Positions 32,959 through 43,502 of a stretch of 64,000 bases of DNA are shown here, piece by piece. The stretch covers positions 1 through 64,000 of the forward strand of contig NZ_JAFMOX010000058.1 of the NCBI RefSeq assembly GCF_019049655.1. Reading direction: 5' to 3'. Position numbers and translations under genes: made by a program. This DNA is from Rahnella rivi. Lineage in GTDB: Bacteria > Pseudomonadota > Gammaproteobacteria > Enterobacterales > Enterobacteriaceae. Position 1 is the first letter of the stretch. The number at the start of each line of letters is the position of its first letter. The notes beneath the pieces are model-generated. The model did not search any database, was not told where the DNA came from, and worked only from the letters and a program-made list of their open reading frames with translations.

Positions 32959-33010
32959 AACCAACATATTTCAATACCTGGTTAATAAGGGCTCTGCTGA
33001 GCTTGCCTTA

Positions 33011-33927
<917 letters not shown>

Positions 33928-33932
33928 CGCGT

Positions 33933-33962
33933 TTTATACCACAAATATCGGTCGGACAGCAA
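33933..33962 (-). promoter_or_regulatory. rpsB promoter
   Basis: The minus strand reads TTGCTG, an 18-base spacer and TATAAA (33933-33938), followed by the GC-rich ACGCGCCGG typical of stringently controlled ribosomal promoters. It sits about 200 bases before rpsB. Confidence 0.7.
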
Positions 33963-34102
33963 CTTTTGTTCAGCGGGCTCCGCACCGGGAAATGATAGTT
34001 TGGCAGCTAATATCAGGGCTGATACCATAAGCCACAGCTAATTATTGACGACAACGGTGTAGAAATACAGCACACCGGATGTACAAACCTGCAGGATGAC
34101 TC

Positions 34103-34894
34103 ATGGCCATTTCAATCAAAACCCCTGAAGATATCGAAAAAATGCGCGTCGCTGGCCGTCTGGCTGCCGAAGTGCTTGAAATCATCGAGCCTTACGTCAT
34201 ACCAGGCGTCAGCACCGGTGAATTGGATCGCATTTGCTCCGATCACATCATAAACAAACAGCATGCCATTTCTGCCTGCCTCGACTATCACGGCTTCCCT
34301 AAGTCGGTGTGTATCTCGATTAACGAAGTTGTTTGTCACGGTATCCCGAGTGACGACAAAATCCTGAAAGACGGCGATATCGTCAACATCGACGTCACGG
34401 TGATTAAAGAGGGTTTCCACGGCGATACTTCGAAGATGTTCATCGTGGGGAAACCGACCATTCTCGGTGAGCGCCTTTGCCGCGTAACGCAGGAGAGCCT
34501 GTATCTGGCGCTGCGTCTGATCAAGCCGGGCATCCGTTTGCGGACGTTAGGCAAAGAGATTCAGAAATTCGTGGAAGCTGAAAAATTCTCCGTAGTGCGT
34601 GAATATTGTGGTCACGGTATTGGCGAAGGCTTCCACGAAGAACCTCAGGTTCTGCACTACGATGCCGACGACAGCGGCGTAGTGTTGCAAGCCGGTATGG
34701 CTTTTACCGTTGAGCCGATGGTTAACGCCGGTGATTTCCGCATCCGCACCATGAAAGATGGCTGGACAGTAAAAACTAAAGATCGCAGCTTGTCGGCTCA
34801 GTACGAGCATACTATTGTGGTGACTGATAACGGTTGTGAAATTATGACGCTGCGTAAGGATGACACCATCCCGGCTATCCTGACGCACGACTAA
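34103..34894 (+). CDS. map: Methionine aminopeptidase type I
   Basis: Removes the N-terminal Met from nascent proteins. The 263-residue pita-bread enzyme has the metal ligands in [22 protein letters not shown] (two Asp), [12 protein letters not shown] (His) and VEPMVN and YEHTIVV (two Glu). It is divergent from rpsB, as in E. coli. Confidence 0.98.
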   Translation: MAISIKTPEDIEKMRVAGRLAAEVLEIIEPYVIPGVSTGELDRICSDHIINKQHAISACLDYHGFPKSVCISINEVVCHGIPSDDKILKDGDIVNIDVTVIKEGFHGDTSKMFIVGKPTILGERLCRVTQESLYLALRLIKPGIRLRTLGKEIQKFVEAEKFSVVREYCGHGIGEGFHEEPQVLHYDADDSGVVLQAGMAFTVEPMVNAGDFRIRTMKDGWTVKTKDRSLSAQYEHTIVVTDNGCEIMTLRKDDTIPAILTHD

Positions 34895-34934
34895 CAGTGA
34901 CCCGCTCGGCGCAGAGGGTATAAATCTGTCAATC

Positions 34935-34960
34935 AAACCGGCGAAAGCCGGTTTTTTTTA
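34935..34960 (+). terminator. Terminator after map
   Basis: AAACCGGC and GCCGGTTT form an 8-bp stem with a GAAA-type loop, followed by a run of T. It lies 41 bases after the map stop and ends map transcription before glnD. Confidence 0.92.
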
Positions 34961-34991
34961 TCTTAAACGTGTAGGAATGGGCTGCGCTTCT

Positions 34992-37682
34992 ATGACTGAA
35001 AACTTCTCTGCTGAAAAGAGCCTGCAACCAGAATTAATGCAGAACCCCCCTTGCTCCTGCCCGCCACAGCCCGTTTCCCCCTCCGTTTATCCGGACGACG
35101 AGTTAAACCGTCAGAGCCTCAAACAACATATGGAACAGTTTCAGGGCTGGCTGGCGGACGCCTTTAATGCCGGGCTGCGCGCCGAGGAACTGGTGGATGC
35201 GCGAGCGCATTACATCGACCAGCTCCTGCAACGCCTGTGGACATTCTACGGTTTCGATAATATCCCGGAGACGGCGATGGTTGCCGTTGGCGGTTATGGC
35301 CGCGGAGAACTGCATCCGCTGTCCGATATCGACGTGCTGGTACTGAGCCAAAAGCGCCTCAACGATGAGCAGGCGCAGCGCATCGGTGAGCTGATCACCC
35401 TGTTGTGGGATCTGAAACTGGAAGTCGGTCACAGCGTCCGCACGCTGGAAGAATGCCTGCTGGAAGGGCTTGCGGACCTTACCGTCGCAACAAACCTGAT
35501 TGAATCACGCCTCATTTGCGGAGATGTTGCGCTGTTTCTCAGTATGCAAAAACACATTTTCAGTGATGGTTTCTGGCCTTCCCCCAACTTCTTTCGTGCC
35601 AAAATTGAAGAACAAAACGAGCGCCATTTGCGCTATCACGGCACCAGCTACAATCTGGAACCGGATATCAAAAGCAGCCCGGGCGGCCTGCGCGATATCC
35701 ATACCATTCTGTGGGTCGCACGCCGTCACTTCGGCGCAACGTCGCTGGATGAAATGGTTGCTTTTGGATTTCTGACGAAGGCCGAACGCAACGAGCTGCT
35801 GGAGTGCCAGAGTTTCCTGTGGCGTATCCGCTTTGCCCTGCACCTGGTGTTGCCGCGTTACGATAACCGCCTGCTTTTCGACAGACAGCTTAACGTCGCT
35901 CAGCTCCTGCAATATCAGGGCGAAGGCAATCAGCCTGTCGAACGGATGATGAAAGATTTCTATCGCATGACCCGCCGGGTGGGCGAGCTGAATCAAATGT
36001 TACTGCAGCTGTTCGATGAAGCGATTCTCGCGATAGGCCCGAACGAGAAACCGCGCCCGCTGGATGAGCATTTCCAGCTGCGAGGGGATCTGATCGATCT
36101 GCGCGACGACTCTTTGTTTGAACGCCAGCCGGAAACGATCATCGGTATGTTCCATCTGATGGTCCGTCATCGCGAAATCAAAGGGATTTACTCCACCACC
36201 GTGCGCCTTTTGCGCCATGCACGTCGTCATCTGAAAGAACCGCTTTGTATGATCCCTCAGGCGCGGGAAATGTTTATGTCGATCCTTCGCCATCCAGGCG
36301 CTGTCTCGCGCGCACTGGTGCCGATGCACCGGCACAGCGTGTTGTGGGCGTACATGCCGCAGTGGGGACAAATTGTCGGCCAGATGCAGTTCGATTTGTT
36401 CCATGCCTACACGGTGGATGAACATACGATCCGCGTTCTGCAGAAAATCGAAAGCTTTGCGCATGAAGAAACTCGCCCTAAACATCCTTTGTGCGTGGAA
36501 TTGTATCCGCGCCTTCCGCAGCCCGAATTGCTGCTGATGGCCGCGCTTTTCCACGATATCGCTAAAGGTCGCGGTGGCGATCACTCGATTCTTGGCGCGC
36601 AGGATGTGCTGGAATTCGCTGAGCTGCACGGGCTGAACTCGCGGGAAACGCAACTGGTTTCGTGGCTGGTTCGCTGTCATTTGTTGATGTCCGTCACGGC
36701 GCAGCGCCGTGATATTCAGGATCCCAACGAGATCCAGCAGTTCGCAGCAGAAATGCAAACCGAGGTCCGTCTCCGTTATCTGGTGAGCCTGACCGTTGCC
36801 GATATCTGCGCCACCAATGAAACGTTGTGGAACAGCTGGAAGCAGAGCCTGATACGCGAACTGTATTTCGCCACCGAAAAACAATTGCGGCGGGGAATGC
36901 AAAATACACCGGATCTGCGGGAACGCGTGCGCCATCACCGCCTGCAGGCGCTGGCCTTGTTGCGTATGGACAATATTGATGAAGAAGCCTTGCACCGGAT
37001 CTGGAGTCGCTGTCGTGCGGATTACTTCCTGCGCCATTCTCCCAATCAGCTGGCGTGGCATGCCCGGCACCTGCTGGAACATGATTCCACTAAACCGCTG
37101 GTGCTGGTCAGCCGTCAGGCTACCCGCGGCGGAACAGAAATCTTTATCTGGAGCCCGGACCGTCCATATCTGTTCGCAACCGTTGCCGGAGAGCTGGATC
37201 GACGCAATCTGAGCATTCACGACGCACAGATTTTCACCAACCGCGATGGCATGGCAATGGATACCTTTATTGTGCTCGAGCCTGACGGCAGCCCGCTTGC
37301 ACAGGATCGCCACGAGGCGATCCGCTATGCGCTGGAACAGTCAATGACACAGGCATATCAGCCGCCGCGGGCAAGACGCCCGTCGCCAAAACTTCGCCAT
37401 TTCAGTGTGCAGACCGACGTCAGTTTTCTGCCGACGCACACCGATCGCCGCACATATATGGAACTGGTGGCGCTGGATCAACCCGGCCTGCTGGCCCGTG
37501 TCGGCGAAGTTTTCTCTGATTTAGGTTTATCGCTGCACGGTGCAAGAATTTCGACCATCGGCGAACGGGTGGAAGACTTATTTATTTTGGCGAACTCAGA
37601 ACGTCGTGCCCTTGATAAGCCGACGCGCAAGGAAATCACACGCCGATTAACCGAGGCACTCAACCCAGCCGACAAAATGTGA
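34992..37682 (+). CDS. glnD: Bifunctional uridylyltransferase/uridylyl-removing enzyme GlnD
   Basis: Master sensor of glutamine: it adds UMP to PII proteins when nitrogen is short and removes it when glutamine is high. Domains in order: nucleotidyltransferase ([17 protein letters not shown], near residue 100), HD hydrolase ([12 protein letters not shown], near 520) and two C-terminal ACT domains. I prefer the ATG at 34992 (896 residues). An ATG at 34977 has AGGA only one base upstream; neither start has a good ribosome site. The N-terminal 30 residues are rich in Pro and Cys and not conserved. Confidence 0.95.
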   Translation: MTENFSAEKSLQPELMQNPPCSCPPQPVSPSVYPDDELNRQSLKQHMEQFQGWLADAFNAGLRAEELVDARAHYIDQLLQRLWTFYGFDNIPETAMVAVGGYGRGELHPLSDIDVLVLSQKRLNDEQAQRIGELITLLWDLKLEVGHSVRTLEECLLEGLADLTVATNLIESRLICGDVALFLSMQKHIFSDGFWPSPNFFRAKIEEQNERHLRYHGTSYNLEPDIKSSPGGLRDIHTILWVARRHFGATSLDEMVAFGFLTKAERNELLECQSFLWRIRFALHLVLPRYDNRLLFDRQLNVAQLLQYQGEGNQPVERMMKDFYRMTRRVGELNQMLLQLFDEAILAIGPNEKPRPLDEHFQLRGDLIDLRDDSLFERQPETIIGMFHLMVRHREIKGIYSTTVRLLRHARRHLKEPLCMIPQAREMFMSILRHPGAVSRALVPMHRHSVLWAYMPQWGQIVGQMQFDLFHAYTVDEHTIRVLQKIESFAHEETRPKHPLCVELYPRLPQPELLLMAALFHDIAKGRGGDHSILGAQDVLEFAELHGLNSRETQLVSWLVRCHLLMSVTAQRRDIQDPNEIQQFAAEMQTEVRLRYLVSLTVADICATNETLWNSWKQSLIRELYFATEKQLRRGMQNTPDLRERVRHHRLQALALLRMDNIDEEALHRIWSRCRADYFLRHSPNQLAWHARHLLEHDSTKPLVLVSRQATRGGTEIFIWSPDRPYLFATVAGELDRRNLSIHDAQIFTNRDGMAMDTFIVLEPDGSPLAQDRHEAIRYALEQSMTQAYQPPRARRPSPKLRHFSVQTDVSFLPTHTDRRTYMELVALDQPGLLARVGEVFSDLGLSLHGARISTIGERVEDLFILANSERRALDKPTRKEITRRLTEALNPADKM

Positions 37683-37729
37683 TACAAGTACGGTTGTCTA
37701 TTTAACATCACTTCAGGAAAGAGAACAGG

Positions 37730-38554
37730 ATGCAGCAACTACAAACCGTTATTGAACAAGCCTTCGAGCGCCGTGCAGACATTACCCCGGCAAACGTAGA
37801 CAGCGTAACGCGCGACGCCATCACTCAGGTCATTAACAAAATCGACAGCGGCGAACTGCGCGTGGCTGAAAAGATTAATGGCGAATGGGTAACGCATCAG
37901 TGGCTGAAGAAAGCGGTACTGCTCTCTTTCAGAATCAATGACAACCAGGTGATGGAAGGCGGTGAAAGCCGTTACTTCGACAAAGTCCCTATGAAATTCG
38001 CCGATTATGATGAAGCGCGTTTCCAGCGTGAAGGTTTCCGCGTAGTGCCGCCAGCCGCGGTGCGCAAAGGCGCGTTCATCGCACGCAATACTGTGCTGAT
38101 GCCGTCTTACGTCAACATTGGCGCTTATGTAGATGAAGGCACCATGGTAGATACCTGGGCGACCGTCGGTTCTTGTGCGCAGATCGGTAAAAATGTTCAC
38201 CTTTCCGGCGGCGTCGGCATCGGTGGCGTTCTGGAGCCTCTGCAGGCTAACCCGACCATTATCGAAGATAACTGCTTTATCGGTGCCCGTTCAGAGATCG
38301 TTGAAGGCGTGATCGTTGAAGAAGGCTCCGTGATTTCGATGGGCGTTTACATCGGCCAGAGCACCAAAATTTACGACCGCGAAACCGGCGAAGTGCATTA
38401 CGGCCGCGTGCCAGCAGGCTCTGTTATCGTCTCCGGTAACCTGCCTTCTAAAGATGGCAGCTACAGCCTGTACTGCGCAGTCATCGTGAAGAAAGTCGAT
38501 GCTAAAACGCTGGGCAAAACCGGTCTGAATGAGTTATTACGTAACATCGACTAA
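37730..38554 (+). CDS. dapD: Tetrahydrodipicolinate N-succinyltransferase
   Basis: Succinylates tetrahydrodipicolinate in the lysine/diaminopimelate pathway, which feeds peptidoglycan. The 274 residues equal E. coli: an N-terminal helical domain, a left-handed beta-helix (about 105-235) and a C-terminal domain. A good Shine-Dalgarno (AGGAAAG) precedes the ATG. It is followed by a strong terminator. Confidence 0.98.
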   Translation: MQQLQTVIEQAFERRADITPANVDSVTRDAITQVINKIDSGELRVAEKINGEWVTHQWLKKAVLLSFRINDNQVMEGGESRYFDKVPMKFADYDEARFQREGFRVVPPAAVRKGAFIARNTVLMPSYVNIGAYVDEGTMVDTWATVGSCAQIGKNVHLSGGVGIGGVLEPLQANPTIIEDNCFIGARSEIVEGVIVEEGSVISMGVYIGQSTKIYDRETGEVHYGRVPAGSVIVSGNLPSKDGSYSLYCAVIVKKVDAKTLGKTGLNELLRNID

Positions 38555-38560
38555 ACTGAG

Positions 38561-38609
38561 AAATAGCGGGTTAAGTTTTGTGTTTACAACGATACCCGCT
38601 ATTTTTTTA
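38561..38609 (+). terminator. Terminator after dapD
   Basis: AAATAGCGGGT (38561-38571) and ACCCGCTATTT (38594-38604) form an 11-bp stem with a 22-base loop, followed by TTTT. Confidence 0.85.
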
Positions 38610-38704
38610 TCTTGTTGATAGCAAATTGTGTCATTAATCAACGATTCGAACCGCCGTTCGGTTCATCATGATGTTTAAATATTCTCCTAACCGAAGGTAG
38701 CGCT

Positions 38705-39094
38705 ATGTATGACAATCTGAAAAGCCTGGGCATTAATAATCCCGACGATATTGATCGTTACAGCCTGCGTCAGGAGGCTAATAATGACATCCTGAAGATT
38801 TATTTCCGCCGTGATAAAGGTGAATTCTTCGCTAAAAGCGTGAAATTTAAATATCCGCGCCAGCGTAAAACCATCGTTGCCGATAATGCAGGGCAGGGTT
38901 ATAAAGAAATTCATGAAATCAGCCCGAATCTGCGTTATGTCATTGATGAGTTAGATCAAATCTGTCAGCGCGACCAGGTGGAAGTTGACCTGAAACGTAA
39001 AATTTTGGATGATTTACGTCATCTGGAATCCGTGGTGGCCAATAAAATTACCGAGATTGAATCCGATCTGGAAAAACTGACCAGCGGTCGTTAA
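38705..39094 (+). CDS. yaeH: UPF0325 family protein YaeH
   Basis: A 129-residue soluble protein, charged and mostly helical. It matches the enterobacterial YaeH family in length and start ([29 protein letters not shown]). Function unknown. It follows dapD as in E. coli, and is the last gene of that block before the order changes. Confidence 0.92.
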   Translation: MYDNLKSLGINNPDDIDRYSLRQEANNDILKIYFRRDKGEFFAKSVKFKYPRQRKTIVADNAGQGYKEIHEISPNLRYVIDELDQICQRDQVEVDLKRKILDDLRHLESVVANKITEIESDLEKLTSGR

Positions 39095-39134
39095 CGCGGT
39101 TAATGTCTGGCATTATTTCGCCATTCAGAAATGC

Positions 39135-39166
39135 AAAAGGTCAGGTGAATTACCTGACCTTTTTAA
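39135..39166. terminator. Bidirectional terminator between yaeH and yqcA
   Basis: AAAAGGTCAGGT (39135-39146) and ACCTGACCTTTT (39152-39163) form a perfect 12-bp stem with a 5-base loop, with A-run and T-run on the two sides. It serves the convergent yaeH and yqcA. Confidence 0.93.
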
Positions 39167-39184
39167 TATATGCAGAAGTGCGCC

Positions 39185-39634
39185 TTATTTCAGCAGCGAC
39201 GCCCACTTCTCTACCCATGGAATAGCCACCGTTTCCGGCTCCGGATTTTCCATGGCATCAATTTCCAGCAAATCGCCAATACGCGCAGCGCCCTGCTCCT
39301 GCAATAAATCATCCAGCTTATGCCCGCCGCCGCAAAAATGATCGTAACTGCTGTCACCCAGCGCAATCAGACCGTAACGCAGCTCAGGCTGGTATCCGAC
39401 AGTATCCCGGATGGCCACATACAGCGGCGCAATGCTGTCAGGCAAATCGCCCTGCCCGGTCGTCGACGTCACAACCAGAACGAAATGATGACGATAGTAC
39501 TGCCAGGCTTCCAGCGATCCTTCCTCGAACAGCTTTACCTCATGCCCCTGACTTTTGAGCACGGTTTCCGCTTCTTCCGCAACCAGCAACGCATTGCCGT
39601 ACACCGTACCGACAAAAATTCCGACTTCTGCCAT
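39185..39634 (-). CDS. yqcA: Flavodoxin-like protein YqcA
   Basis: A 149-residue short-chain flavodoxin, predicted to bind FMN. The phosphate-binding loop [15 protein letters not shown] is at residues 8-22, and the ring-contacting loops are [10 protein letters not shown] and [13 protein letters not shown]. It is the MioC-like family member that sits with truC and yqcC in enterobacteria. Its redox partner is not established. Confidence 0.92.
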   Translation of the reverse strand: MAEVGIFVGTVYGNALLVAEEAETVLKSQGHEVKLFEEGSLEAWQYYRHHFVLVVTSTTGQGDLPDSIAPLYVAIRDTVGYQPELRYGLIALGDSSYDHFCGGGHKLDDLLQEQGAARIGDLLEIDAMENPEPETVAIPWVEKWASLLK

Positions 39635-39675
39635 GGCTTCACTCCTGTGTCATTCGACGATTTCGTCCGTAGAAC

Positions 39676-40455
39676 TTAAATTTGTTCACTATCCTGACCG
39701 CAAGCGGGGGTAACTTCAACCCTTTCAAGTTCAGGGATTTTTCCCTGCCAGCCGAACTGTTCGACCACACTTTGCCAGCGGTTATCCCAGCGAGCCTGTA
39801 AAGACAGCAGCTCACCCGTAACCGGATGCGGCAGCGTCATGTGGCTGGCGTGCAGCATCAAACCGGAACAACCGAAATGCTCCGTCATGCCACGGTTTTG
39901 CTTCAAATCGCCATGCGCGCTGTCCCCGATAATAGGATGGCGCAGATGCGACATATGCCGACGCAACTGATGCTTACGGCCTGTCTCGGGTTTGAGCTCT
40001 ACCAGGCTGTAGCGGGCAGTATCGTAACGGCCAATGGCGACCGGCATCTCAGCCTGCGCCACCACGCGATAATGGCTGACGGCTGACTGCGGCGCTTTAT
40101 CGGGGTTAGCAAATTTATCAGCAATTTTGTCCAGCTCTTCGGTCAGTGCGTAATCGACCGTTCCGTCCTCGCTGACATAACCGCGAACCACCGCGTGATA
40201 CACCTTATTCATCTGGTGATTCTCAAGCTGCTGGGACAGCAACCTTGCCACGTCGCTCGATAACGCCATCAGCAAAACGCCTGAGGTCGGTTTATCCAGC
40301 CGGTGAACGGTAAACACATGCTGACCAATCTGATCACGCAATGTCTGCATCACAAACACTGTTTCATGTTGGTCAAGCCAACTGCGATGAACCAGCATGC
40401 CCGCAGGTTTATTCACTGCGACCAGATGTTCGTCCTGATACAAAATTTCCAGCAT
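39676..40455 (-). CDS. truC: tRNA pseudouridine(65) synthase TruC
   Basis: Makes pseudouridine at position 65 of some tRNAs. The 259-residue RluA-type enzyme has the catalytic Asp54 in HRLDKPTSGVLL and the conserved KPETGRKHQLRRHMSHL motif. It starts 1 base after yqcC on the same strand. The 3' neighbour yqcA follows after 41 bases, so the three look like one transcript. Confidence 0.96.
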   Translation of the reverse strand: MLEILYQDEHLVAVNKPAGMLVHRSWLDQHETVFVMQTLRDQIGQHVFTVHRLDKPTSGVLLMALSSDVARLLSQQLENHQMNKVYHAVVRGYVSEDGTVDYALTEELDKIADKFANPDKAPQSAVSHYRVVAQAEMPVAIGRYDTARYSLVELKPETGRKHQLRRHMSHLRHPIIGDSAHGDLKQNRGMTEHFGCSGLMLHASHMTLPHPVTGELLSLQARWDNRWQSVVEQFGWQGKIPELERVEVTPACGQDSEQI

Positions 40456-40456
40456 G

Positions 40457-40771
40457 TCAGTCTTCTATATTCAGCAAGTCATCGAGGCGCTGCAACTGAC
40501 TCAACAACAGGGTTGCTTCAGGCATCGCCACTTCAAAATAAGGAGTGATAGCAAAGCGGGTTGGCATTGGCGATCCGGCAGCCAGTAACGCATACATACG
40601 GGGAACCAGCACCCATTGCAGCCACTGTTCAGCAGACATCGTATCGACCGAGAACGGTTCTTTACTCTCAAAAGCTTCCGCATCAGGAGGCGTGGCGTGC
40701 CAGAGTTTATCGTCACGCATTACCTGTTCAATATCTTCTAAAATCTGACGAACCTGTTTTTCTGTATTCAT
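40457..40771 (-). CDS. yqcC: YqcC family protein (DUF446)
   Basis: A 104-residue protein of the YqcC family (Pfam DUF446), mostly helical; function unknown. The segments FSVDTMSAEQWLQWVLVPRM and LEDIEQVMRDD are typical. It is the first gene of yqcC-truC-yqcA, and in E. coli lies beside csrB and syd. Here an MFS gene separates it from csrB. Confidence 0.9.
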   Translation of the reverse strand: MNTEKQVRQILEDIEQVMRDDKLWHATPPDAEAFESKEPFSVDTMSAEQWLQWVLVPRMYALLAAGSPMPTRFAITPYFEVAMPEATLLLSQLQRLDDLLNIED

Positions 40772-40961
40772 GAGTCGCTCTCTTCATTCATGGCCCCGGC
40801 CAGCGTCCGTTCGGGGGCGCAAAGCATAACATTGAAGACCTTTTGCCCCAACTTTCTGCATCCGGCTGCGTCAATCCCTGCAACCATAAGATTTTCGTGG
40901 TAGCGAAAGATGCCCGATACGGGCAAACTACCGCCACTTTTTTCTCTCAAGATGTGTATCC

Positions 40962-42200
40962 ATGTCTGCTCAACACACTCAAAAAGCACACGCAACACCC
41001 GCAAAAGCCATGCTGGCCTCAGTAACAGGCTATGCCATGGACGGCTTTGATCTGCTCATCCTCGGCTTCATGCTCCCGGCAATTTCCAGCGAATTTGGTC
41101 TGACGGCCTCCCAAAGCGGTTCACTGGTGACCTGGACGCTGATTGGCGCCGTGCTCGGTGGCGTAATTTTCGGGCCGATCAGCGATCGTTTTGGCCGCAT
41201 ACGCGTCCTGACCTTTACGATACTGATGTTCTCAGTATTTACCGGTTTATGCGCCTTCGCACAGGGTTACTGGGATTTACTGATTTATCGCACACTGGCC
41301 GGTATAGGACTTGGCGGTGAGTTTGGAATTGGCATGGCGTTGATTGCCGAAGCCTGGCCGGCAGAAAAACGTAACCGGGCATCGGCCTACGTCGGTATGG
41401 GTTGGCAGCTCGGTGTACTGCTCGCGGCATTCCTCACTCCGCTGCTGCTCGGCATCATTGGCTGGCGCGGAATGTTTCTGGTCGGCCTGCTGCCAGCGTT
41501 GGCCTCCTTCCTTATCCGCCGCACCATGGGCGAACCTGAAGCCTTTGTCAAAAGTACGTCAACTGATAACGACGGTTCATTATTCAGCCGCATCAAATTG
41601 CTGTTCCGCGATAAGGCCACGACCAAAGCCAGCATCGGTATTTTCATTCTGTGCTCGGTGCAAAATTTTGGTTATTACGGCCTGATGATCTGGATGCCGA
41701 GTTATCTGTCCAAAAACTTTGGCTTCTCGCTGACTAAATCCGGTTTGTGGACGGCGGTAACCGTTATCGGCATGACCTTCGGCATCTGGCTGTTTGGCGT
41801 ATTGTCTGACCGCTTCCCGCGCTGGAAAATTTTCCTGATATATCAGGTGGGTGCCGTAATCATGGTCGTCTGTTACGCGCAGTTATCCGATCCAACACTG
41901 ATGTTGTTTGCAGGCGCGCTTATGGGCATGTTCGTCAATGGCATGATTGGGGGATACGGCGGATTAATTTCAGACCTCTATCCGGTTCGCGTCAGGGCGA
42001 CGGCACAAAATCTGTTGTTCAACATGGGGCGCGGCGTGGGAGGTTTTGGTCCGCTGGTGATCGGTATGCTGGTCGCGCAGGTGTCCTTCACAGCCGCCAT
42101 TACGTTACTGGCGGCTATCTACCTGCTGGATATCTTCGCAACGCTGTTCCTGCTGCCGAAAAAGCAGGGTCAGGATGATGTTCTGGGCGCGATTGGCTAA
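40962..42200 (+). CDS. MFS transporter, substrate unknown (aromatic acid/sialate-type symporter family)
   Basis: A 412-residue inner-membrane protein with 12 predicted helices. It has MDGFDLLILGF in helix 1, the MFS motif GPISDRFGRIRVL in the loop between helices 2 and 3, and GLGGEFGIGMALIAEAWP in helices 4-5. These resemble proton symporters for aromatic or sugar acids (the MhbT/YjhB type), but the substrate cannot be told. No SD sequence is clear before the ATG at 40962; ATG at 41010 is an alternative. It stands between yqcC and csrB, where E. coli has no such gene. Base composition looks like its neighbours. Confidence 0.85.
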   Translation: MSAQHTQKAHATPAKAMLASVTGYAMDGFDLLILGFMLPAISSEFGLTASQSGSLVTWTLIGAVLGGVIFGPISDRFGRIRVLTFTILMFSVFTGLCAFAQGYWDLLIYRTLAGIGLGGEFGIGMALIAEAWPAEKRNRASAYVGMGWQLGVLLAAFLTPLLLGIIGWRGMFLVGLLPALASFLIRRTMGEPEAFVKSTSTDNDGSLFSRIKLLFRDKATTKASIGIFILCSVQNFGYYGLMIWMPSYLSKNFGFSLTKSGLWTAVTVIGMTFGIWLFGVLSDRFPRWKIFLIYQVGAVIMVVCYAQLSDPTLMLFAGALMGMFVNGMIGGYGGLISDLYPVRVRATAQNLLFNMGRGVGGFGPLVIGMLVAQVSFTAAITLLAAIYLLDIFATLFLLPKKQGQDDVLGAIG

Positions 42201-42273
42201 CCTTTGTCGCTAAGAGGCGCGCCGTGAACTTCGGGGCGCCGTTCAGTGTGTAGCAAAATCTCAGGGTTCAGAC

Positions 42274-42635
42274 AAAAAGTTGGGGGCACTGTTTACACAG
42301 TGCCCCCGGTTCGTTTTATAGCAATCCAGCTACCTAAGTGCTCCCTGCTCAATCCCTGAAAACTTTTCCTGCGGTTATCCTAACCGGCTGTCCTTTGCAT
42401 CGTCCAACTTTCATCCTGACGGTTTATCCTAAGTCATCCCGACTTGCATCCTGGTCATCTGTGACCCGCTCAGCTTCCTTTGTGAGCTCTCTTCTCCGTC
42501 CTGGAGGTGTCCCTGGTTTCTTCCTGAAACATCCTGGCATAATCCGATGCCGTCCTGACTCTTCCTGAGCCGTCCCCTGCTTTATGAATCAGCCATCATC
42601 CTGATGTTCCGATTCATGCTTCCTTTCTGCCCGAC
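42274..42635 (-). ncRNA. csrB: CsrB regulatory RNA (CsrA sponge)
   Basis: On the minus strand this region has about two dozen GGA motifs, many as CAGGATG, CAGGAAG or CAGGGA in predicted hairpin loops, which bind and sequester the CsrA protein. The 5' part (GAACATCAGGATGATG) and 3' part (GAGCAGGGAGCA, then GTAGCTGGATTGC) match E. coli CsrB, which also lies between syd and yqcC. It ends in a perfect terminator (arms 42282-42292 and 42297-42307, then TTTTT). Predicted length about 360 nt (E. coli 369). This explains most of the 670-base gap between the MFS gene and syd; the rest is promoter and upstream activator. Confidence 0.95.
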
Positions 42636-42636
42636 T

Positions 42637-42665
42637 AGAATCGTTGATTTTGCCCTCTCAGGCAA
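42637..42665 (-). promoter_or_regulatory. csrB promoter
   Basis: The minus strand shows TTGCCT (42660-42665), a 17-base spacer and GATTCT (42637-42642), with the predicted start near 42631-42635. The weak -10 box fits a promoter that depends on an activator. Confidence 0.65.
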
Positions 42666-42778
42666 TAAGGGCTGTAAGCCAAAAGAGAAACGGGTAAGCC
42701 ATCTCACAGGCATGAAAACACTTAACTCATTCATTAAAAAGAAATTTAACAAGATTAACGGCGAGAGGATAAGTCAAA

Positions 42779-42819
42779 TTAGCGAGATCTCTTACAGTCT
42801 TTGTGAGAGATCTCTCACA
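42779..42819. promoter_or_regulatory. Tandem UvrY (GacA-type) boxes upstream of csrB
   Basis: TGTGAGAGATCTCTCACA (42802-42819) is a perfect 18-base palindrome of the UvrY/SirA/GacA type (TGTNAG-N6-CTNACA). A second copy, TTAGCGAGATCTCTTACA (42779-42796), is intact in one half only. They are 23 bases apart, and the perfect one is about 175 bases upstream of the csrB start, like the far-upstream UvrY site of E. coli csrB. The BarA-UvrY system would activate csrB from here. Confidence 0.8.
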
Positions 42820-42871
42820 CGCATGTGAGCCATTTAAGCTCTGCTGGAAAATGTTTTTCTGAATAACGGCA

Positions 42872-43423
42872 TCAGGCGGGATAAACAGGGGTCAGCATTG
42901 TAAGGAATTCAGATAGCGATGGCGAGAGTATCGTTCTTTTTTTGCTGCCGAACTGCTCCAGAATAACATTCCCCGTCACATTACACAGCGATACGAGATC
43001 CAACTCAGAATCCGTCGTCGCCAGAAACACGCTCGGCGTCAGCTTAAGGCGCTTTTGCGTCACCAGATGGCCTATCAGATTTTCCTGCAAACGGGTGAAA
43101 TCCTCCGGGCTCCAGACCTGTAACAGCGTCAGCGTATTGCCCTGCCATTGCGCTGTCATATCACCAGCAAACTGCGTGGTATAAAACACGTGCGCTTCAT
43201 GGCGTAGCTGCAACTCCATCGCCCGTTCAACGTTTTGCAGCGTGTCATCGGGGCTGAAAATCTGAGTCAGCCAAAACACCTTGTCTTCATCGGTTTTCAC
43301 GATACAAGGTGATTCCACACCCAATAATGCTTCACTTGATGGCGGCATCCCGGTTTCCCGCTGCCAGAGATCGACATAACGCTGAGTAAATTCACGCAAT
43401 GCTACAGAAACTTCAGACTCCAT
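42872..43423 (-). CDS. syd: SecY-interacting protein Syd
   Basis: A 183-residue soluble protein that binds SecY at the inner membrane and may check translocon quality. Family features: N-terminal [32 protein letters not shown] and the [15 protein letters not shown] segment near the C-terminus. It is upstream of csrB on the same strand; csrB has its own promoter. Confidence 0.94.
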   Translation of the reverse strand: MESEVSVALREFTQRYVDLWQRETGMPPSSEALLGVESPCIVKTDEDKVFWLTQIFSPDDTLQNVERAMELQLRHEAHVFYTTQFAGDMTAQWQGNTLTLLQVWSPEDFTRLQENLIGHLVTQKRLKLTPSVFLATTDSELDLVSLCNVTGNVILEQFGSKKRTILSPSLSEFLTMLTPVYPA

Positions 43424-43502
43424 AATTCTCTCATCTTCAGGTAAGGCTGGGTTAAACTAGTCACTATTCCCTATTGTACCGATCTCTTAGCAAGGTGACA
43501 GC

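Noticed and set aside
36000..37313. 437-codon open frame antisense to glnD
   Set aside because: It lies wholly inside glnD on the other strand. The length comes from the GC-rich third codon positions of glnD. The product has no recognisable domain and there is no ribosome site.
42338..42568. Short open frames on the plus strand in the csrB region
   Set aside because: The region is explained by CsrB on the minus strand. The repeated TCCTG on the plus strand is the complement of the CAGGA motifs.
42338..42600. Direct-repeat or CRISPR-like array suggested by recurring 6-7-base motifs
   Set aside because: Motifs are too short and unevenly spaced for CRISPR, no cas gene is near, and the pattern matches CsrA-binding GGA loops.
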